Origin: Vibrio bivalvicida
GTDB taxonomy: Bacteria; Pseudomonadota; Gammaproteobacteria; Enterobacterales; Vibrionaceae
Assembly: GCF_001399455.2 (NCBI RefSeq)
Contig: NZ_LLEI02000034.1
Coordinates: 1 to 33,401 of the forward strand
DNA: 33,401 nt
Reading direction: 5' to 3'
Shown: piece by piece, positions 17,412 through 26,256 of the stretch
How the letters are laid out: each line of letters starts with the position of its first letter
Numbering within the stretch: position 1 is the stretch's first letter
Made by a program: the position numbers and the translations under genes
The notes under the pieces: generated by a model
What the model was told of the DNA's origin: nothing
The model's database searches: none
The model's input: the letters and a program-made list of their open reading frames with translations, nothing else

Positions 17412-18797
17412 TTATTTATCAGCACCGAGTGGTAGAGTTATTTCGACTCTTAACCCGCCGAGCTTGCTGCGTTTGGCCACAATGGACCCACTGTGTTGGC
17501 GTATCGCACTTTCAGTGATAGTCAGACCTAACCCCGTTCCGCCGCTATGCCTATCTCGTGCAGTCGATACTCGGTAGAACGGCCTGAAAATCGCATCTAA
17601 CTCTTGGTCGGGTACCCCTTCGCCATTGTCATCAACCGCAATCATGATTTGTTGATGAGATTCAGTAAACTCAATTTCGATACGGTCTCGACCGTAATAG
17701 ATAGCATTGCGGACAATGTTGTCTAAGGCGCTCATCAACAGTTTTGGGTTTCCGGAAATAATACGCTCAGGAATGGCATTAAAGGTAAGCGCTTTCTCCA
17801 TCTGTTCGGCTTCAAACTGGGCATCAGCAAGAATTGCCTCCCATAAACTAGCCATAGGTTGAGGCTCTCTCGTTAGATGGCTGTCAACCTGCATGCGTGA
17901 CAACTCTAGCAGCTCGGCAATCATCTGCTCTAAGCGCTGTGCTTCAGTATCAATACGCGTTAACTCTGGGCTTTCGCCTTGTTTTCGGGTAGCGAGTGCA
18001 TTTGCCATTCGTAGTCGAGTTAACGGTGAGCGAAGCTCATGGGAAATGTCCGATAGTAAGCGCTGCTGGCCTGAGATCATCTGGTTAACGGCTTCTACCA
18101 TCTGATTAAAGCTTGCTCCCGCTTGGCGAAATTCACTGGTGCCTTTTTCAAGCTCTGGGTCAATAATAAATTCCCCTTTAGCGACGCGTTTTGCTGCACG
18201 TTCAAGTTTACGAGCAGGTTGGCTTAGTGCCCATGCTAGCCAGAGTAGGAGCGGGGTACTAACCAACATAACCGCAAACAACAACTGGAATGGCCTATCA
18301 AACATACGCAATAAGAAAGGTGGTGGCTGGTTCCATTTCACGCCGACATATAGCAGCAGGTCTTGCTTAGCTAAAGTAACGGGGAGTGGACCTGCAAGCA
18401 TATAGTGACCATAGAGTTTTTGCTTGGGTTGGCTATCGATTTCGACGCTGGTGATAAAGTTTTGCAGTGCGCGATACTTAAAATCTTTGTGGTTTTGCGT
18501 GGTGAGCAGGTTGCCTTCTAAGTCAGTGACAAAGAAACGTGGGCGAGGATCTCGTGATGAGCGTTTACCTCCTTCAAGCTTAAACAATACGCGAGCAAGG
18601 TTGGTATCTTTAGCGTAGCGCTTTTCGATATTGTTTTTCAGTTCGATCATTCGCTCATAATGCTCAACTGGAATATCTCGTGCTTTTCTTGGATCTAGGT
18701 GCGGCAGTGAAAGTACCGCCATCAGCACCAAACACATGGTAAACCAAAATATTGCGAAGATACGCCCGTATAAGCTAGTAATTTTAGGCAGACGCAT
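17412..18797 (-). CDS. cpxA: Envelope-stress sensor histidine kinase CpxA
   Basis: Inner-membrane sensor that detects misfolded envelope proteins and phosphorylates CpxR. Membrane helices are at about residues 10-31 and 170-191, with a periplasmic sensor domain between them, then a HAMP domain (192-244). The dimerisation/phosphoacceptor helix has SDISHELRSPLTR with His253, and the ATPase domain has NAIYYG, DDNGEGVP and GGTGLGLTI. The 461-residue length is close to E. coli CpxA (457). Its ATG overlaps the cpxR stop by one base (TAATG), indicating coupled translation. sodA follows on the same strand. Confidence 0.96.
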   Translation of the reverse strand: MRLPKITSLYGRIFAIFWFTMCLVLMAVLSLPHLDPRKARDIPVEHYERMIELKNNIEKRYAKDTNLARVLFKLEGGKRSSRDPRPRFFVTDLEGNLLTTQNHKDFKYRALQNFITSVEIDSQPKQKLYGHYMLAGPLPVTLAKQDLLLYVGVKWNQPPPFLLRMFDRPFQLLFAVMLVSTPLLLWLAWALSQPARKLERAAKRVAKGEFIIDPELEKGTSEFRQAGASFNQMVEAVNQMISGQQRLLSDISHELRSPLTRLRMANALATRKQGESPELTRIDTEAQRLEQMIAELLELSRMQVDSHLTREPQPMASLWEAILADAQFEAEQMEKALTFNAIPERIISGNPKLLMSALDNIVRNAIYYGRDRIEIEFTESHQQIMIAVDDNGEGVPDQELDAIFRPFYRVSTARDRHSGGTGLGLTITESAIRQHSGSIVAKRSKLGGLRVEITLPLGADK

Positions 18798-19492
18798 TAA
18801 TCTTCCTCTACCAGTAAGTAGCCACGTCCACGCAAGGTTTTGATCCTCGATTTACCATCTTCTCTTTCTGGCAGCTTCTTACGCAGGTTGGAGACATGCA
18901 TATCAATGGCACGGTCAAAGGCGGCAAGTCGTTTACCGAGAACATCCAAACTTAGAGCCTCTTTGGTCAGGGTTTGTCCTGGGTTTTGAATAAAGTGACT
19001 AAGCAGAGCAAACTCAGTAGTGGTCAATTCTATTTGCTGACTCTGACAGTAAGCTTCCTGTTTACCTGGGTAAATCTGAATATCTTGATACTCAATACAG
19101 TCTGAACTTTTAGTGCTTTTACCTGAACCATTGCTCTGAGTACGACGTAAGATAGCGCGAATACGTGCAAGCAGCTCTCTGTCGCTAAATGGCTTTGGCA
19201 GATAATCATCAGCGCCAAGTTCTAAACCAATGACTCGGTCAATTTCTTCGCCCTTGGCGGTGAGCATTAACACCGGTGTTTGCCAGCTCTCTCTTAATCT
19301 TTTCAGTGTTTCCATTCCGTTGAGCTTCGGCATCATTACATCAAGCAATATAAGATCAATCTTGTCATTGAGCAGCGCCAATCCTTCTTCGCCATTGTTC
19401 GCTTCAGACACGTCAAAGCCTTCAAAGGATAGGACCTCTTTTAATAAGCTAGTTAGCTCGGTATCGTCATCAATCAATAAGATATTTGGCAT
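18797..19492 (-). CDS. cpxR: Response regulator CpxR
   Basis: OmpR-family DNA-binding response regulator of the Cpx envelope-stress pathway. The receiver domain has the acidic pocket DDD at 8-10, phosphoacceptor Asp51 in LILLDVMMP, and Lys in PKPF. The C-terminal winged helix (about 130-231) has LTTTEFALLSHF and IKTLRGRGYLL. The length of 231 residues is that of E. coli CpxR (232). It is divergent from cpxP, and the gap holds a perfect GTAAA-N5-GTAAA site, indicating autoregulation. Confidence 0.96.
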   Translation of the reverse strand: MPNILLIDDDTELTSLLKEVLSFEGFDVSEANNGEEGLALLNDKIDLILLDVMMPKLNGMETLKRLRESWQTPVLMLTAKGEEIDRVIGLELGADDYLPKPFSDRELLARIRAILRRTQSNGSGKSTKSSDCIEYQDIQIYPGKQEAYCQSQQIELTTTEFALLSHFIQNPGQTLTKEALSLDVLGKRLAAFDRAIDMHVSNLRKKLPEREDGKSRIKTLRGRGYLLVEED

Positions 19493-19567
19493 AGCAAGGT
19501 CTCTACATAAGTTGGATATCTATATATTACTGTTAAATGACCAATTGATTTAGGGTCATTGTCGCTC

Positions 19568-19582
19568 TTTACGATTCTTTAC
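19568..19582 (-). promoter_or_regulatory. CpxR box in the cpxR-cpxP gap
   Basis: TTTAC-GATTC-TTTAC is an exact reverse complement of the CpxR consensus GTAAA-N5-GTAAA. Another single TTTAC lies at 19599-19603. The site is 76 bases upstream of cpxR and 95 bases upstream of the cpxP start, placed to control both. Known Cpx autoregulation supports the call. Confidence 0.82.
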
Positions 19583-19676
19583 TCTCTCCATACGTTGCTT
19601 TACGCAGCAGGTCGTATTCTACACTCAAGCGCTGTGAGAACAGCTCAATCCAATAGATAAAGTGAAAGGTACGATT

Positions 19677-20177
19677 ATGAAAATGACAAAGAAACTTATA
19701 GTAGCGGCAGTTGTTCTTCCTCTAACTCTAGGTACGGCCAGCGCATTCGCATTCGGTGGCAAAGATGGTAAGAAAGGTGGTCATGGTGAATGTGGTGGTG
19801 GCTTTGACCGTGGCATTATGCGCCAGCTTGATCTCACTGATGCGCAACAAGACCAAATCAAAGAGATGCGCCAAGCAAGTAAGCAAGAGATGAAAGCCGC
19901 ATTTAAAGATAACTTTGAAGCACGCCACGCAGAGATGCAAGCTCAAAAAGACAAAGTGCAGGCATTAGTTCTAGCAGATAACTTTGACCAAGCGGCAGCT
20001 AGCGAGCTAGCTAAGGTCATGGTCGAACAGCAAACGGAGCGCAAAGTGAAAATGCTTGAGAAGCAGCACCAGATGATGAGCATATTAACTCCAGAACAGA
20101 AAACAAAGTTTGTCGAACTACAAAAAGAGCGTTCGGCGAAATGCCAAGAAAAAATGCAACAGCGTTTTTCGCGCTAA
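19677..20177 (+). CDS. cpxP: CpxP/Spy-family periplasmic stress protein
   Basis: Small periplasmic chaperone-like protein that in enteric bacteria binds CpxA to dampen signalling and helps clear misfolded proteins. A Sec signal peptide (about residues 1-24, ending near ASAFA) is followed by a Gly/Lys/His-rich stretch and a helical body with two LTxxQ-type repeats, LTDAQQ and LTPEQ, the family hallmark. The ATG at 19677 is chosen because AAAGGT lies six bases before it, giving 166 residues; an in-frame GTG at 19662 lies upstream of that ribosome site. It is divergent from cpxRA with a CpxR box between, supporting cpxP over a plain spy paralogue. Confidence 0.9.
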   Translation: MKMTKKLIVAAVVLPLTLGTASAFAFGGKDGKKGGHGECGGGFDRGIMRQLDLTDAQQDQIKEMRQASKQEMKAAFKDNFEARHAEMQAQKDKVQALVLADNFDQAAASELAKVMVEQQTERKVKMLEKQHQMMSILTPEQKTKFVELQKERSAKCQEKMQQRFSR

Positions 20178-20197
20178 TTAGGAGCGACCTTTTTATT

Positions 20198-20223
20198 AGG
20201 CGGCTAGAGAGCCGCCTTTTTTG
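20198..20223 (+). terminator. Rho-independent terminator after cpxP
   Basis: An 8-base stem, AGGCGGCT with AGCCGCCT, and a 4-base loop are followed by a run of T. It lies about 20 bases after the cpxP stop. Confidence 0.9.
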
Positions 20224-20288
20224 TGCCATTTTTATTCAACAATTCTAAGGTTATACTTAGGGGATGTTTGTTTAATAATCAAAGCACT

Positions 20289-21197
20289 ATGAAACAAGAA
20301 TATGCTCGCTTAGTCACTATGGCTGCATGGACAGCCACTATCGTGGCAACACTCTTACTGGTGGTAAAAGTTGGGGCTTGGTGGGTGACAGGTTCGGTGA
20401 GCTTACTGGCCTCGTTAATTGACTCCATGCTTGATATTGCCGCGTCATTGGTTAATTTGATTGTGGTGCGTTATTCACTCCAGCCCGCAGACAAAGAACA
20501 TACTTTTGGTCACGGCAAAGCAGAGTCGCTAGCTGCATTAGCACAAGCGATGTTTATCTCTGGCTCGGCTGTGTTCTTGATTTTAAGTGGTATTGAGCGC
20601 TTCTTTAGACCCCATGACCTACAGTCACCAGAGTATGGTGTTTATGTCAGTTTGTTCGCCATCGTCGTGACTTTCGCACTGGTGCGTTTTCAAAAGCATG
20701 TGGTGAATAAAACGGGTAGCCAAGCCATTGCCGCAGACTCACTCCATTATCAATCTGACCTCTATATGAATGCTGCGATCATGCTAGCACTCGGCTTAAG
20801 CTGGTTTGGTATAACTCAAGCTGATTCGGTGTTTGCAATCGGGATTGGTGTCTATATTTTATACAGTGCGTTTAAGATGGTTCAAGAAGCAATCCAAACA
20901 CTGCTTGATCGCAAATTACCAGATGAAGAGCTAAAAGCGATTCGAGAGTGTTGTGTAAAGGTTGAAGGCGTATTGGGTGTGCATCAACTGAGGACTAGAA
21001 TGTCGGGCCCAACTCGATTTATCCAGCTGCACTTAGAGTTGGAAGACAATATCCGATTAATTGAAGCGCATCGAATCTCTGACGAGGTAGAAGATAAACT
21101 ACTTGAGCTTTATCCTCATTCAGATGTACTGATCCATCAAGACCCATATTCTGTGGTACTAGGATCAGAAAAAGCTCAGAAGTCGCAAGGTTGGTAA
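20289..21197 (+). CDS. fieF: Cation diffusion facilitator FieF (iron/zinc efflux)
   Basis: Inner-membrane proton antiporter that exports Fe(II), Zn(II) and related divalent metals. Six membrane helices occupy about residues 10-210, with metal-site motifs DSMLDIAAS in helix 2 and HYQSDLYMN in helix 5. The family string [14 protein letters not shown] follows helix 2. A cytoplasmic domain with [19 protein letters not shown] and DVLIHQDP ends the protein. The start is set at ATG 20289, giving 302 residues as in E. coli (300); upstream in-frame sequence overlaps the cpxP terminator. It lies between cpxP and pfkA, as in E. coli. Confidence 0.94.
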   Translation: MKQEYARLVTMAAWTATIVATLLLVVKVGAWWVTGSVSLLASLIDSMLDIAASLVNLIVVRYSLQPADKEHTFGHGKAESLAALAQAMFISGSAVFLILSGIERFFRPHDLQSPEYGVYVSLFAIVVTFALVRFQKHVVNKTGSQAIAADSLHYQSDLYMNAAIMLALGLSWFGITQADSVFAIGIGVYILYSAFKMVQEAIQTLLDRKLPDEELKAIRECCVKVEGVLGVHQLRTRMSGPTRFIQLHLELEDNIRLIEAHRISDEVEDKLLELYPHSDVLIHQDPYSVVLGSEKAQKSQGW

Positions 21198-21455
21198 CGC
21201 AAAAGTGTCAGTTATTGGCTATCTTTTCAGCGATAGCAGTTTTAACTGTGATCCTGATATGTATCAATGATGCCTATTGGTAAAGCTGTAATACTCTTAC
21301 ATAAGTAGAAAAGTTACATAATTTGGCGCAAATATATCTAGTATTCCTGATTAGGAAAGGTAACATATTGCGCAGTTAAAGGAATTTAGTTGGTGGCTTA
21401 TTGAAAGCGACCAACGTAAAAATTGAAATAAGATTCCCAAAAATCGAGGGTGAGC

Positions 21456-22418
21456 ATGATTAAGAAGATCGGTGTCTTGACGAGTGGCGGTGACGCACCA
21501 GGTATGAACGCAGCAGTACGCGGCGTGGTTCGCACAGCGCTCTCTGAAGGACTAGAAGTTTACGGTGTATTCGATGGTTACTTAGGTCTTTATGAAGATC
21601 GTATCGAGAAACTAGATCGTTCAAGTGTTTCTGACGTAATCAATAAAGGCGGTACGTTTTTAGGTTCTGCGCGTTTCCCAGAGTTCAAAGAAGTGGAAGT
21701 GCGTCAAAAAGCAATCGAAAACTTACAGAAACACGGTATTGAAGCTCTGGTTGTTGTTGGTGGTGATGGCTCTTACATGGGTGCTAAAAAGCTAACAGAA
21801 ATGGGTTACCCATGTATCGGCTTGCCTGGTACTATCGATAACGATATCGCAGGTACGGATTACACGATTGGCTACCTAACAGCATTGAACACTGTTATCG
21901 ACGCGATTGACCGTCTACGTGATACTTCATCTTCACACCAACGTATTTCTATTGTAGAGATTATGGGCCGTCATTGTGGTGATCTTACCCTGATGTCTGC
22001 AATTGCTGGTGGCTGTGAATACATCATCACGCCTGAAACTGGTCTGGATAAAGAAAAACTGATCAGCAATATCCAAGATGGTATCGCTAAAGGTAAGAAG
22101 CACGCGATCATTGCTCTAACTGAGTTAATGATGGATGCTAACGAGCTAGCAAAAGAGATCGAAACGGCGACAGGTCGTGAGACTCGCGCAACGGTTCTAG
22201 GTCACATCCAACGTGGTGGCCGTCCGACTGCATTTGACCGAGTGCTTGCATCTCGCATGGGTAACTACGCAGTGCATCTACTGATGGAAGGTCACGGTGG
22301 TCGTTGTGTGGGTATTCAAAAAGAGCAACTTGTTCATCACGATATTATCGACGCTATCGAGAACATGAAGCGCCCAGTACGTGAAGATCTATTCAAGGTT
22401 GCTGAAGAGCTATTCTAA
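21456..22418 (+). CDS. pfkA: ATP-dependent 6-phosphofructokinase PfkA
   Basis: Phosphorylates fructose 6-phosphate to fructose 1,6-bisphosphate, the committed step of glycolysis; allosteric cytoplasmic tetramer. The N terminus [19 protein letters not shown] binds ATP, with GGDGSYMGA and the catalytic PGTIDNDI. The substrate motif [17 protein letters not shown] follows. The ATG at 21456 gives 320 residues, exactly the E. coli length, and has GAGG six bases upstream; a GTG two codons earlier overlaps that site. It ends at a strong bidirectional terminator. The 258-base upstream gap probably holds its promoter; I see no clear operator there. Confidence 0.97.
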   Translation: MIKKIGVLTSGGDAPGMNAAVRGVVRTALSEGLEVYGVFDGYLGLYEDRIEKLDRSSVSDVINKGGTFLGSARFPEFKEVEVRQKAIENLQKHGIEALVVVGGDGSYMGAKKLTEMGYPCIGLPGTIDNDIAGTDYTIGYLTALNTVIDAIDRLRDTSSSHQRISIVEIMGRHCGDLTLMSAIAGGCEYIITPETGLDKEKLISNIQDGIAKGKKHAIIALTELMMDANELAKEIETATGRETRATVLGHIQRGGRPTAFDRVLASRMGNYAVHLLMEGHGGRCVGIQKEQLVHHDIIDAIENMKRPVREDLFKVAEELF

Positions 22419-22437
22419 GCCAGCATCATATTAAATA

Positions 22438-22469
22438 AAAAAGCCAGTTGGGAAACCAACTGGCTTTTT
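22438..22469. terminator. Bidirectional terminator, pfkA/dcuB
   Basis: A perfect 14-base stem (22438-22451 with 22456-22469) closes a GAAA loop and is flanked by A-rich and T-rich tracts. It ends both converging genes. Confidence 0.93.
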
Positions 22470-22485
22470 GTTTATTGAAGCAAGG

Positions 22486-23811
22486 TTAGTTGACTAGCAT
22501 AGTCGATAGAACGTAACCCACCGTTGTTGCGGTAATCACGCCGATAAAGCCTGGCAACAAGAAGCTATGGTTAAGAACGTACTTACCAATCTCAGTAGTA
22601 CCAGAGCGGTCAAATGTAATCGCTGCAAGGTCACTTGGGTAGAATGGGAAGAAGAAGTAGGCATAACATGCTGGAAGCACACCGATTAAGACGGGAGCTG
22701 GAATACCCATCGCAAACCCAAGTGGTAGCATGATGGTCAGCACTGCTGCTTGGCTCTTCAAAAATACCGACACCACGAACATTGCAATGGCAAATGTCCA
22801 TGGATGAGCTGCGACAATATCGCTAACCAGGCTGATTAAGTAAGGCTTGTGGAAACCGATAATAGTGTCACTCATCCAAGCGATACCAAAGATAATGATC
22901 ACCGCAGTCATACCAGCGATAAACACGTTACTGTGAACGATCTTCTTAGGTTCTACCTTAGTCGTCAGTAGGATCAAGGCACCGACAGATAGCATCAAGA
23001 ACTGAATAGCTACTGACATCTTAACGCCACTTGGAAGCAACCCGAGATCTTTACCGAACATGGCAACAAAGATAACCGTTGCGATACCTGCTAAAAAGAT
23101 CCCCAGTCCGCGTTTAGCGACTTGCTGGCTCGCTGGTTCGCTTTCATCTGGTAGTACTTCGTCAATCAGTTGAGCTTTAAACTCTGGATCTTGGCAACGT
23201 TCGATAAACTCTTGGTCTTGTTCCAGTTCTTTCCCGCGTTTCAGACTCCACGTACAGCCTACTAATACACCTGTTAATGTGGCAGGAATGGTCACTAGTA
23301 GGACATTGACTAGACTGATATCTAGGTGATTGTCGGCGGCTGTTGCCATAACGACGGCTGCTGCTGCAGCGATCGGGCTAGCGGTAATACCCATTTGTGA
23401 AGCTACGGTTGACATCGCCATTGGGCGCTCAGGGCGGATACCTTTTTTATAGGCAACATCATAAATAACAGGCAGTAGTGGGTAGACTGAGTGACCTGTG
23501 CCAACTAATACGGTTAACGAATAGGTACAAAGCGGGCCAAGAAAAACAATTTGGTTTGGATGTTTACGCAGCAATCGCTCAGCAAACTTTACCAGGAGCT
23601 TTAAGCCGCCTGTCGCTTCAAGGGTTGCTGAGGCTGCGACAACAGCAAGAATGATCAACATTACGCTGATCGGTGGTGAACCCGGTGCGACACCAAATAC
23701 GAATGCGAGAACCGAAACACCTAAGCCCCCGAGCAAACCGAAAGCAATGCCTCCATGGCGGATACCAATAAATATAACCGTCAGAAGCAGGAGCATATGC
23801 ACGTAAAACAT
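22486..23811 (-). CDS. dcuB: Anaerobic C4-dicarboxylate transporter, DcuB type
   Basis: Inner-membrane carrier of the DcuA/DcuB family, exchanging fumarate, malate or aspartate for succinate during fumarate respiration. About ten or more hydrophobic helices are visible. Strings matching DcuB rather than DcuA are VVAASATL, GTGHSVYPLLPVIYDVA, IRPERPMA, and YPSDLAAITFDRSGTTEIG near the C terminus. ATG 23811 is chosen, giving 441 residues, because AGGG lies about eight bases before it; a TTG two codons earlier has no spacing from that site. An FNR-like box lies 113 bases upstream, fitting anaerobic expression. The exact substrate is inferred. Confidence 0.87.
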   Translation of the reverse strand: MFYVHMLLLLTVIFIGIRHGGIAFGLLGGLGVSVLAFVFGVAPGSPPISVMLIILAVVAASATLEATGGLKLLVKFAERLLRKHPNQIVFLGPLCTYSLTVLVGTGHSVYPLLPVIYDVAYKKGIRPERPMAMSTVASQMGITASPIAAAAAVVMATAADNHLDISLVNVLLVTIPATLTGVLVGCTWSLKRGKELEQDQEFIERCQDPEFKAQLIDEVLPDESEPASQQVAKRGLGIFLAGIATVIFVAMFGKDLGLLPSGVKMSVAIQFLMLSVGALILLTTKVEPKKIVHSNVFIAGMTAVIIIFGIAWMSDTIIGFHKPYLISLVSDIVAAHPWTFAIAMFVVSVFLKSQAAVLTIMLPLGFAMGIPAPVLIGVLPACYAYFFFPFYPSDLAAITFDRSGTTEIGKYVLNHSFLLPGFIGVITATTVGYVLSTMLVN

Positions 23812-23923
23812 AATCAAACCCTACATTGGTATAAAAGATAGGGTTATGCTACCCAAAAGAGGTAGATGGAAACGTGAGCCTATTTGCTTCTCTAGCCTCA
23901 GAGGTTGACTATCGAGCTATTCC

Positions 23924-23937
23924 TTGTTTCGAATCAA
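23924..23937 (-). promoter_or_regulatory. Candidate FNR box upstream of dcuB
   Basis: TTGTT-TCGA-ATCAA matches the FNR consensus TTGAT-N4-ATCAA at nine of ten fixed positions. It lies 113 bases upstream of the transporter start. E. coli dcuB is FNR-dependent, so the site fits the gene. A well-placed -10 box was not obvious. Confidence 0.5.
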
Positions 23938-24006
23938 ATATTTCACGGTAAACAAAGCTTTGTTTTAGGCTATTGGCAGAAATCACGAGTTAAGTTTGCG
24001 GTTTCT

Positions 24007-24034
24007 GCGGCTTATCTCGCGAGTTAGCAGCCGC
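24007..24034. repeat. Hairpin over the prepilin stop codon
   Basis: GCGGC (24007-24011) pairs with GCCGC (24030-24034), and the loop contains the 8-base palindrome CTCGCGAG. The hairpin spans the TAA of the prepilin gene and could stabilise or end its mRNA. No T-run follows, so this is not a standard terminator. Confidence 0.35.
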
Positions 24035-24518
24035 TAGTGGTCAAATTAATACTTGGTGTGGCGCCTGAAGTGGCTTCGGTGTATTGCAGGTAGCAATTAA
24101 GAGAAGACTGGCGCCTACTACCGGGCATATATAAGATGATGCCATCATTGGCATTAGTATTACTGAAATACCAGTCTGCTCCCTCAGCACCGAAGGTGGC
24201 GTCTTCAATACTCGCATCAAGGATCTTCGCCCAAGTATTGGCATTGTCTGCCTTAGCATAACCGTAAACAATGCTGATACTTTCTCCTTCTATAGTGACG
24301 GAGCCACTCGCAGCAGTGTCGAGAGCTGCGACAGCAGATACACCGATCAACTGGTCATTGGCACCTTGCATTGCCCCCTTTAATCCTTGCAAAGCAGAAG
24401 TACGAGCATCGCTTTGCAGGTCGAGTAAGCGAGGTAGGGCGGTGACGGCAAGTATGCCGAGTATAACAATCACAATTACCAGTTCTATTAGCGTAAAGCC
24501 GCGTGTGTTTTTCATCAT
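24024..24518 (-). CDS. Type IV prepilin, MSHA-like minor or orphan pilin
   Basis: Prepilin with a class III leader: a short basic stretch MMKNTRG is cleaved before FTLIELVIVIVILGILAVTALP, with the essential Glu5 of the mature protein. The hydrophobic N-terminal helix continues into a globular domain that ends in a probable disulfide loop, Cys142-Cys164. Its 164 residues and the LPRLLDLQSDAR segment resemble MSHA-family pilins more than PilA. Its ATG overlaps the epmB stop by one base (TAATG), so it is translated from the epmB message, an unusual setting with no other pilus gene nearby. Which machine assembles it is unknown; the first methionine is used here, but the second is possible. Confidence 0.88.
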   Translation of the reverse strand: MMKNTRGFTLIELVIVIVILGILAVTALPRLLDLQSDARTSALQGLKGAMQGANDQLIGVSAVAALDTAASGSVTIEGESISIVYGYAKADNANTWAKILDASIEDATFGAEGADWYFSNTNANDGIILYMPGSRRQSSLNCYLQYTEATSGATPSINLTTSGC

Positions 24519-25540
24519 TACTCTAAATGTAAATCGAGCGGGGTCTTACTTTTTCGCCCACCAATCTCGCGCGTTAACTTTGGTACTAGATAGCCAGATA
24601 CCTGCTCCATTAGCTCTGACATAATGGCCTTTGCCTTCTGGTCAGAAATGTAAAAATGGGCAGCCCCTTGTACTTTATCTAGTACATGAATGTAGTAAGG
24701 TAAAATTCCAGCATCAAATAGTGCGTTGCTGAGTTCAACCTGGCTCTCAACGCTGTCATTGACTCCTTTAAGCATAACACCTTGGTTTAAAAGAGTAACG
24801 CCAGCTTGCTTAAGTTGACTTAATCGAGTTGTCAGTTCTTGATCGATCTCTTGTGCATGATTGATATGAGTGACCAAAATGACTTGCAAGCGCGTCTCAT
24901 GCAGAAGTTGAGTGAGTGTTTCCGTAATACGAGCAGGGATCACTACCGGCAATCGAGAGTGGATACGTAGGCGCTTTATATGCTTGATATCGGCAATATG
25001 GGCAATCAGCCATGTAAGCTCCTCATCCTTTGCCATTAGTGGGTCACCACCTGATAGAATAATTTCATCAATTTCAGGGTGCGCTTGGATGTAATCCAAA
25101 CTTTGCTGCCAAACTGATTTTGCTCCCTTGTTTTCATCATAAGGGAAGTGGCGACGGAAACAGTAACGGCAATTAATTGCACAGCCGCCTTTGACGATCA
25201 TTAACGCGCGGTTACGGTATTTGTGTAATAAGCCTGGGATGGCATTGCTTTGCTCTTCCAATGGATCGTTGGAGTAACCCTGATGTACTTCAAACTCTTC
25301 GCTTAGCGGTAAAACCTGGCGTAAAAGAGGGTCAAATGGATTGCCTTTTTCCATTCTATCGACAAAACTTTGCGGAACACGCTGTGCAAAAAGCTTGCGA
25401 GCAGCAAATCCGTCTTGCCATGGCTTAGGATCTATTTCGAGCTGCTCTAGCAGTTTTGCAGGATCAGAGATCCCATTCGCTAGCTGTTTGAGCCAGTTTT
25501 GCTCAACAGAAACAACTTTTCGGGTTATGATGTGCGGCAT
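24518..25540 (-). CDS. epmB: EF-P (R)-beta-lysylation pathway lysine 2,3-aminomutase EpmB
   Basis: Radical-SAM, PLP-dependent enzyme that turns (S)-alpha-lysine into (R)-beta-lysine for attachment to elongation factor P. The iron-sulfur cluster motif CxxxCxxC is Cys120, Cys124 and Cys127 (GGCAINCRYCFRRHFPY). The following stretch EIILSGGDPLMAKD binds SAM. The C-terminal region KVQGAAHFYIS fits the family. The length is 340 residues (342 in E. coli). It is divergent from efp, its substrate gene, with only 32 bases between the starts. The partner ligase epmA is not in this window. A prepilin gene overlaps its stop codon. Confidence 0.95.
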   Translation of the reverse strand: MPHIITRKVVSVEQNWLKQLANGISDPAKLLEQLEIDPKPWQDGFAARKLFAQRVPQSFVDRMEKGNPFDPLLRQVLPLSEEFEVHQGYSNDPLEEQSNAIPGLLHKYRNRALMIVKGGCAINCRYCFRRHFPYDENKGAKSVWQQSLDYIQAHPEIDEIILSGGDPLMAKDEELTWLIAHIADIKHIKRLRIHSRLPVVIPARITETLTQLLHETRLQVILVTHINHAQEIDQELTTRLSQLKQAGVTLLNQGVMLKGVNDSVESQVELSNALFDAGILPYYIHVLDKVQGAAHFYISDQKAKAIMSELMEQVSGYLVPKLTREIGGRKSKTPLDLHLE

Positions 25541-25572
25541 TGAATTTAGCTCTAAGAATGTAAGAGGAAAAA

Positions 25573-26139
25573 ATGGCTACTGTTAGCACCAATGAATTTA
25601 AAGGCGGCTTGAAACTAATGCTTGATAACGAGCCTTGCGTTATCTTGGAAAACGAATACGTTAAGCCGGGTAAAGGTCAAGCGTTCAACCGTGTAAAAAT
25701 TCGTAAGCTTCTTTCTGGTAAAGTGCTAGAGAAAACCTTTAAGTCTGGTGAAACTTGTGAAGTTGCAGACGTAATGGATATCGACCTAGATTATCTATAT
25801 AACGACGGCGAATTCTACCACTTTATGAACAACGAAACATTTGAGCAGATCGCAGCAGATGTGAAAGCGGTAGGCGACAACGCTAAGTGGTTGGTAGAAA
25901 ACAATACGTGTATGCTAACACTATGGAACGGTAACCCAATTGTAGTGACACCACCAAACTTCGTTGAGCTTGAAGTAACTGACACTGACCCTGGCCTAAA
26001 AGGTGATACTCAGGGTACAGGCGGTAAGCCAGCAACACTATCAACAGGTGCTGTTGTTCGCGTTCCTCTGTTCATCGCAATTGGCGAAGTGATCAAAGTC
26101 GATACTCGCTCTGGTGAGTACGTGGGCCGCGTAAAATAA
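25573..26139 (+). CDS. efp: Elongation factor P
   Basis: Translation factor that relieves ribosome stalling at consecutive prolines. The protein has the three-domain, tRNA-shaped EF-P fold: an N-terminal KOW-like domain with Lys34 at the loop tip (VKPGKGQAF), then two OB domains with the signature [11 protein letters not shown]. Lys34 is the residue beta-lysylated by EpmA/EpmB, and epmB sits divergently next door. The length of 188 residues is identical to E. coli EF-P. AGAGGAAAAA precedes the ATG. A UUCG-loop terminator follows. Confidence 0.97.
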   Translation: MATVSTNEFKGGLKLMLDNEPCVILENEYVKPGKGQAFNRVKIRKLLSGKVLEKTFKSGETCEVADVMDIDLDYLYNDGEFYHFMNNETFEQIAADVKAVGDNAKWLVENNTCMLTLWNGNPIVVTPPNFVELEVTDTDPGLKGDTQGTGGKPATLSTGAVVRVPLFIAIGEVIKVDTRSGEYVGRVK

Positions 26140-26162
26140 GCCTAGTTTAGGTTAAGTTTTGG

Positions 26163-26190
26163 AAAAAGGTCACTTCGGTGGCCTTTTTTT
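26163..26190 (+). terminator. Rho-independent terminator after efp
   Basis: An 11-pair stem with one wobble pair closes a TTCG tetraloop (C-TTCG-G) and ends in seven T. It lies 24 bases after the efp stop. Confidence 0.93.
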
Positions 26191-26256
26191 GTTTTTCACC
26201 TAGAGGATTGATATGCCACAATTCTAGTTCAAGTAACTGTGGCTAAACTGGTATTC

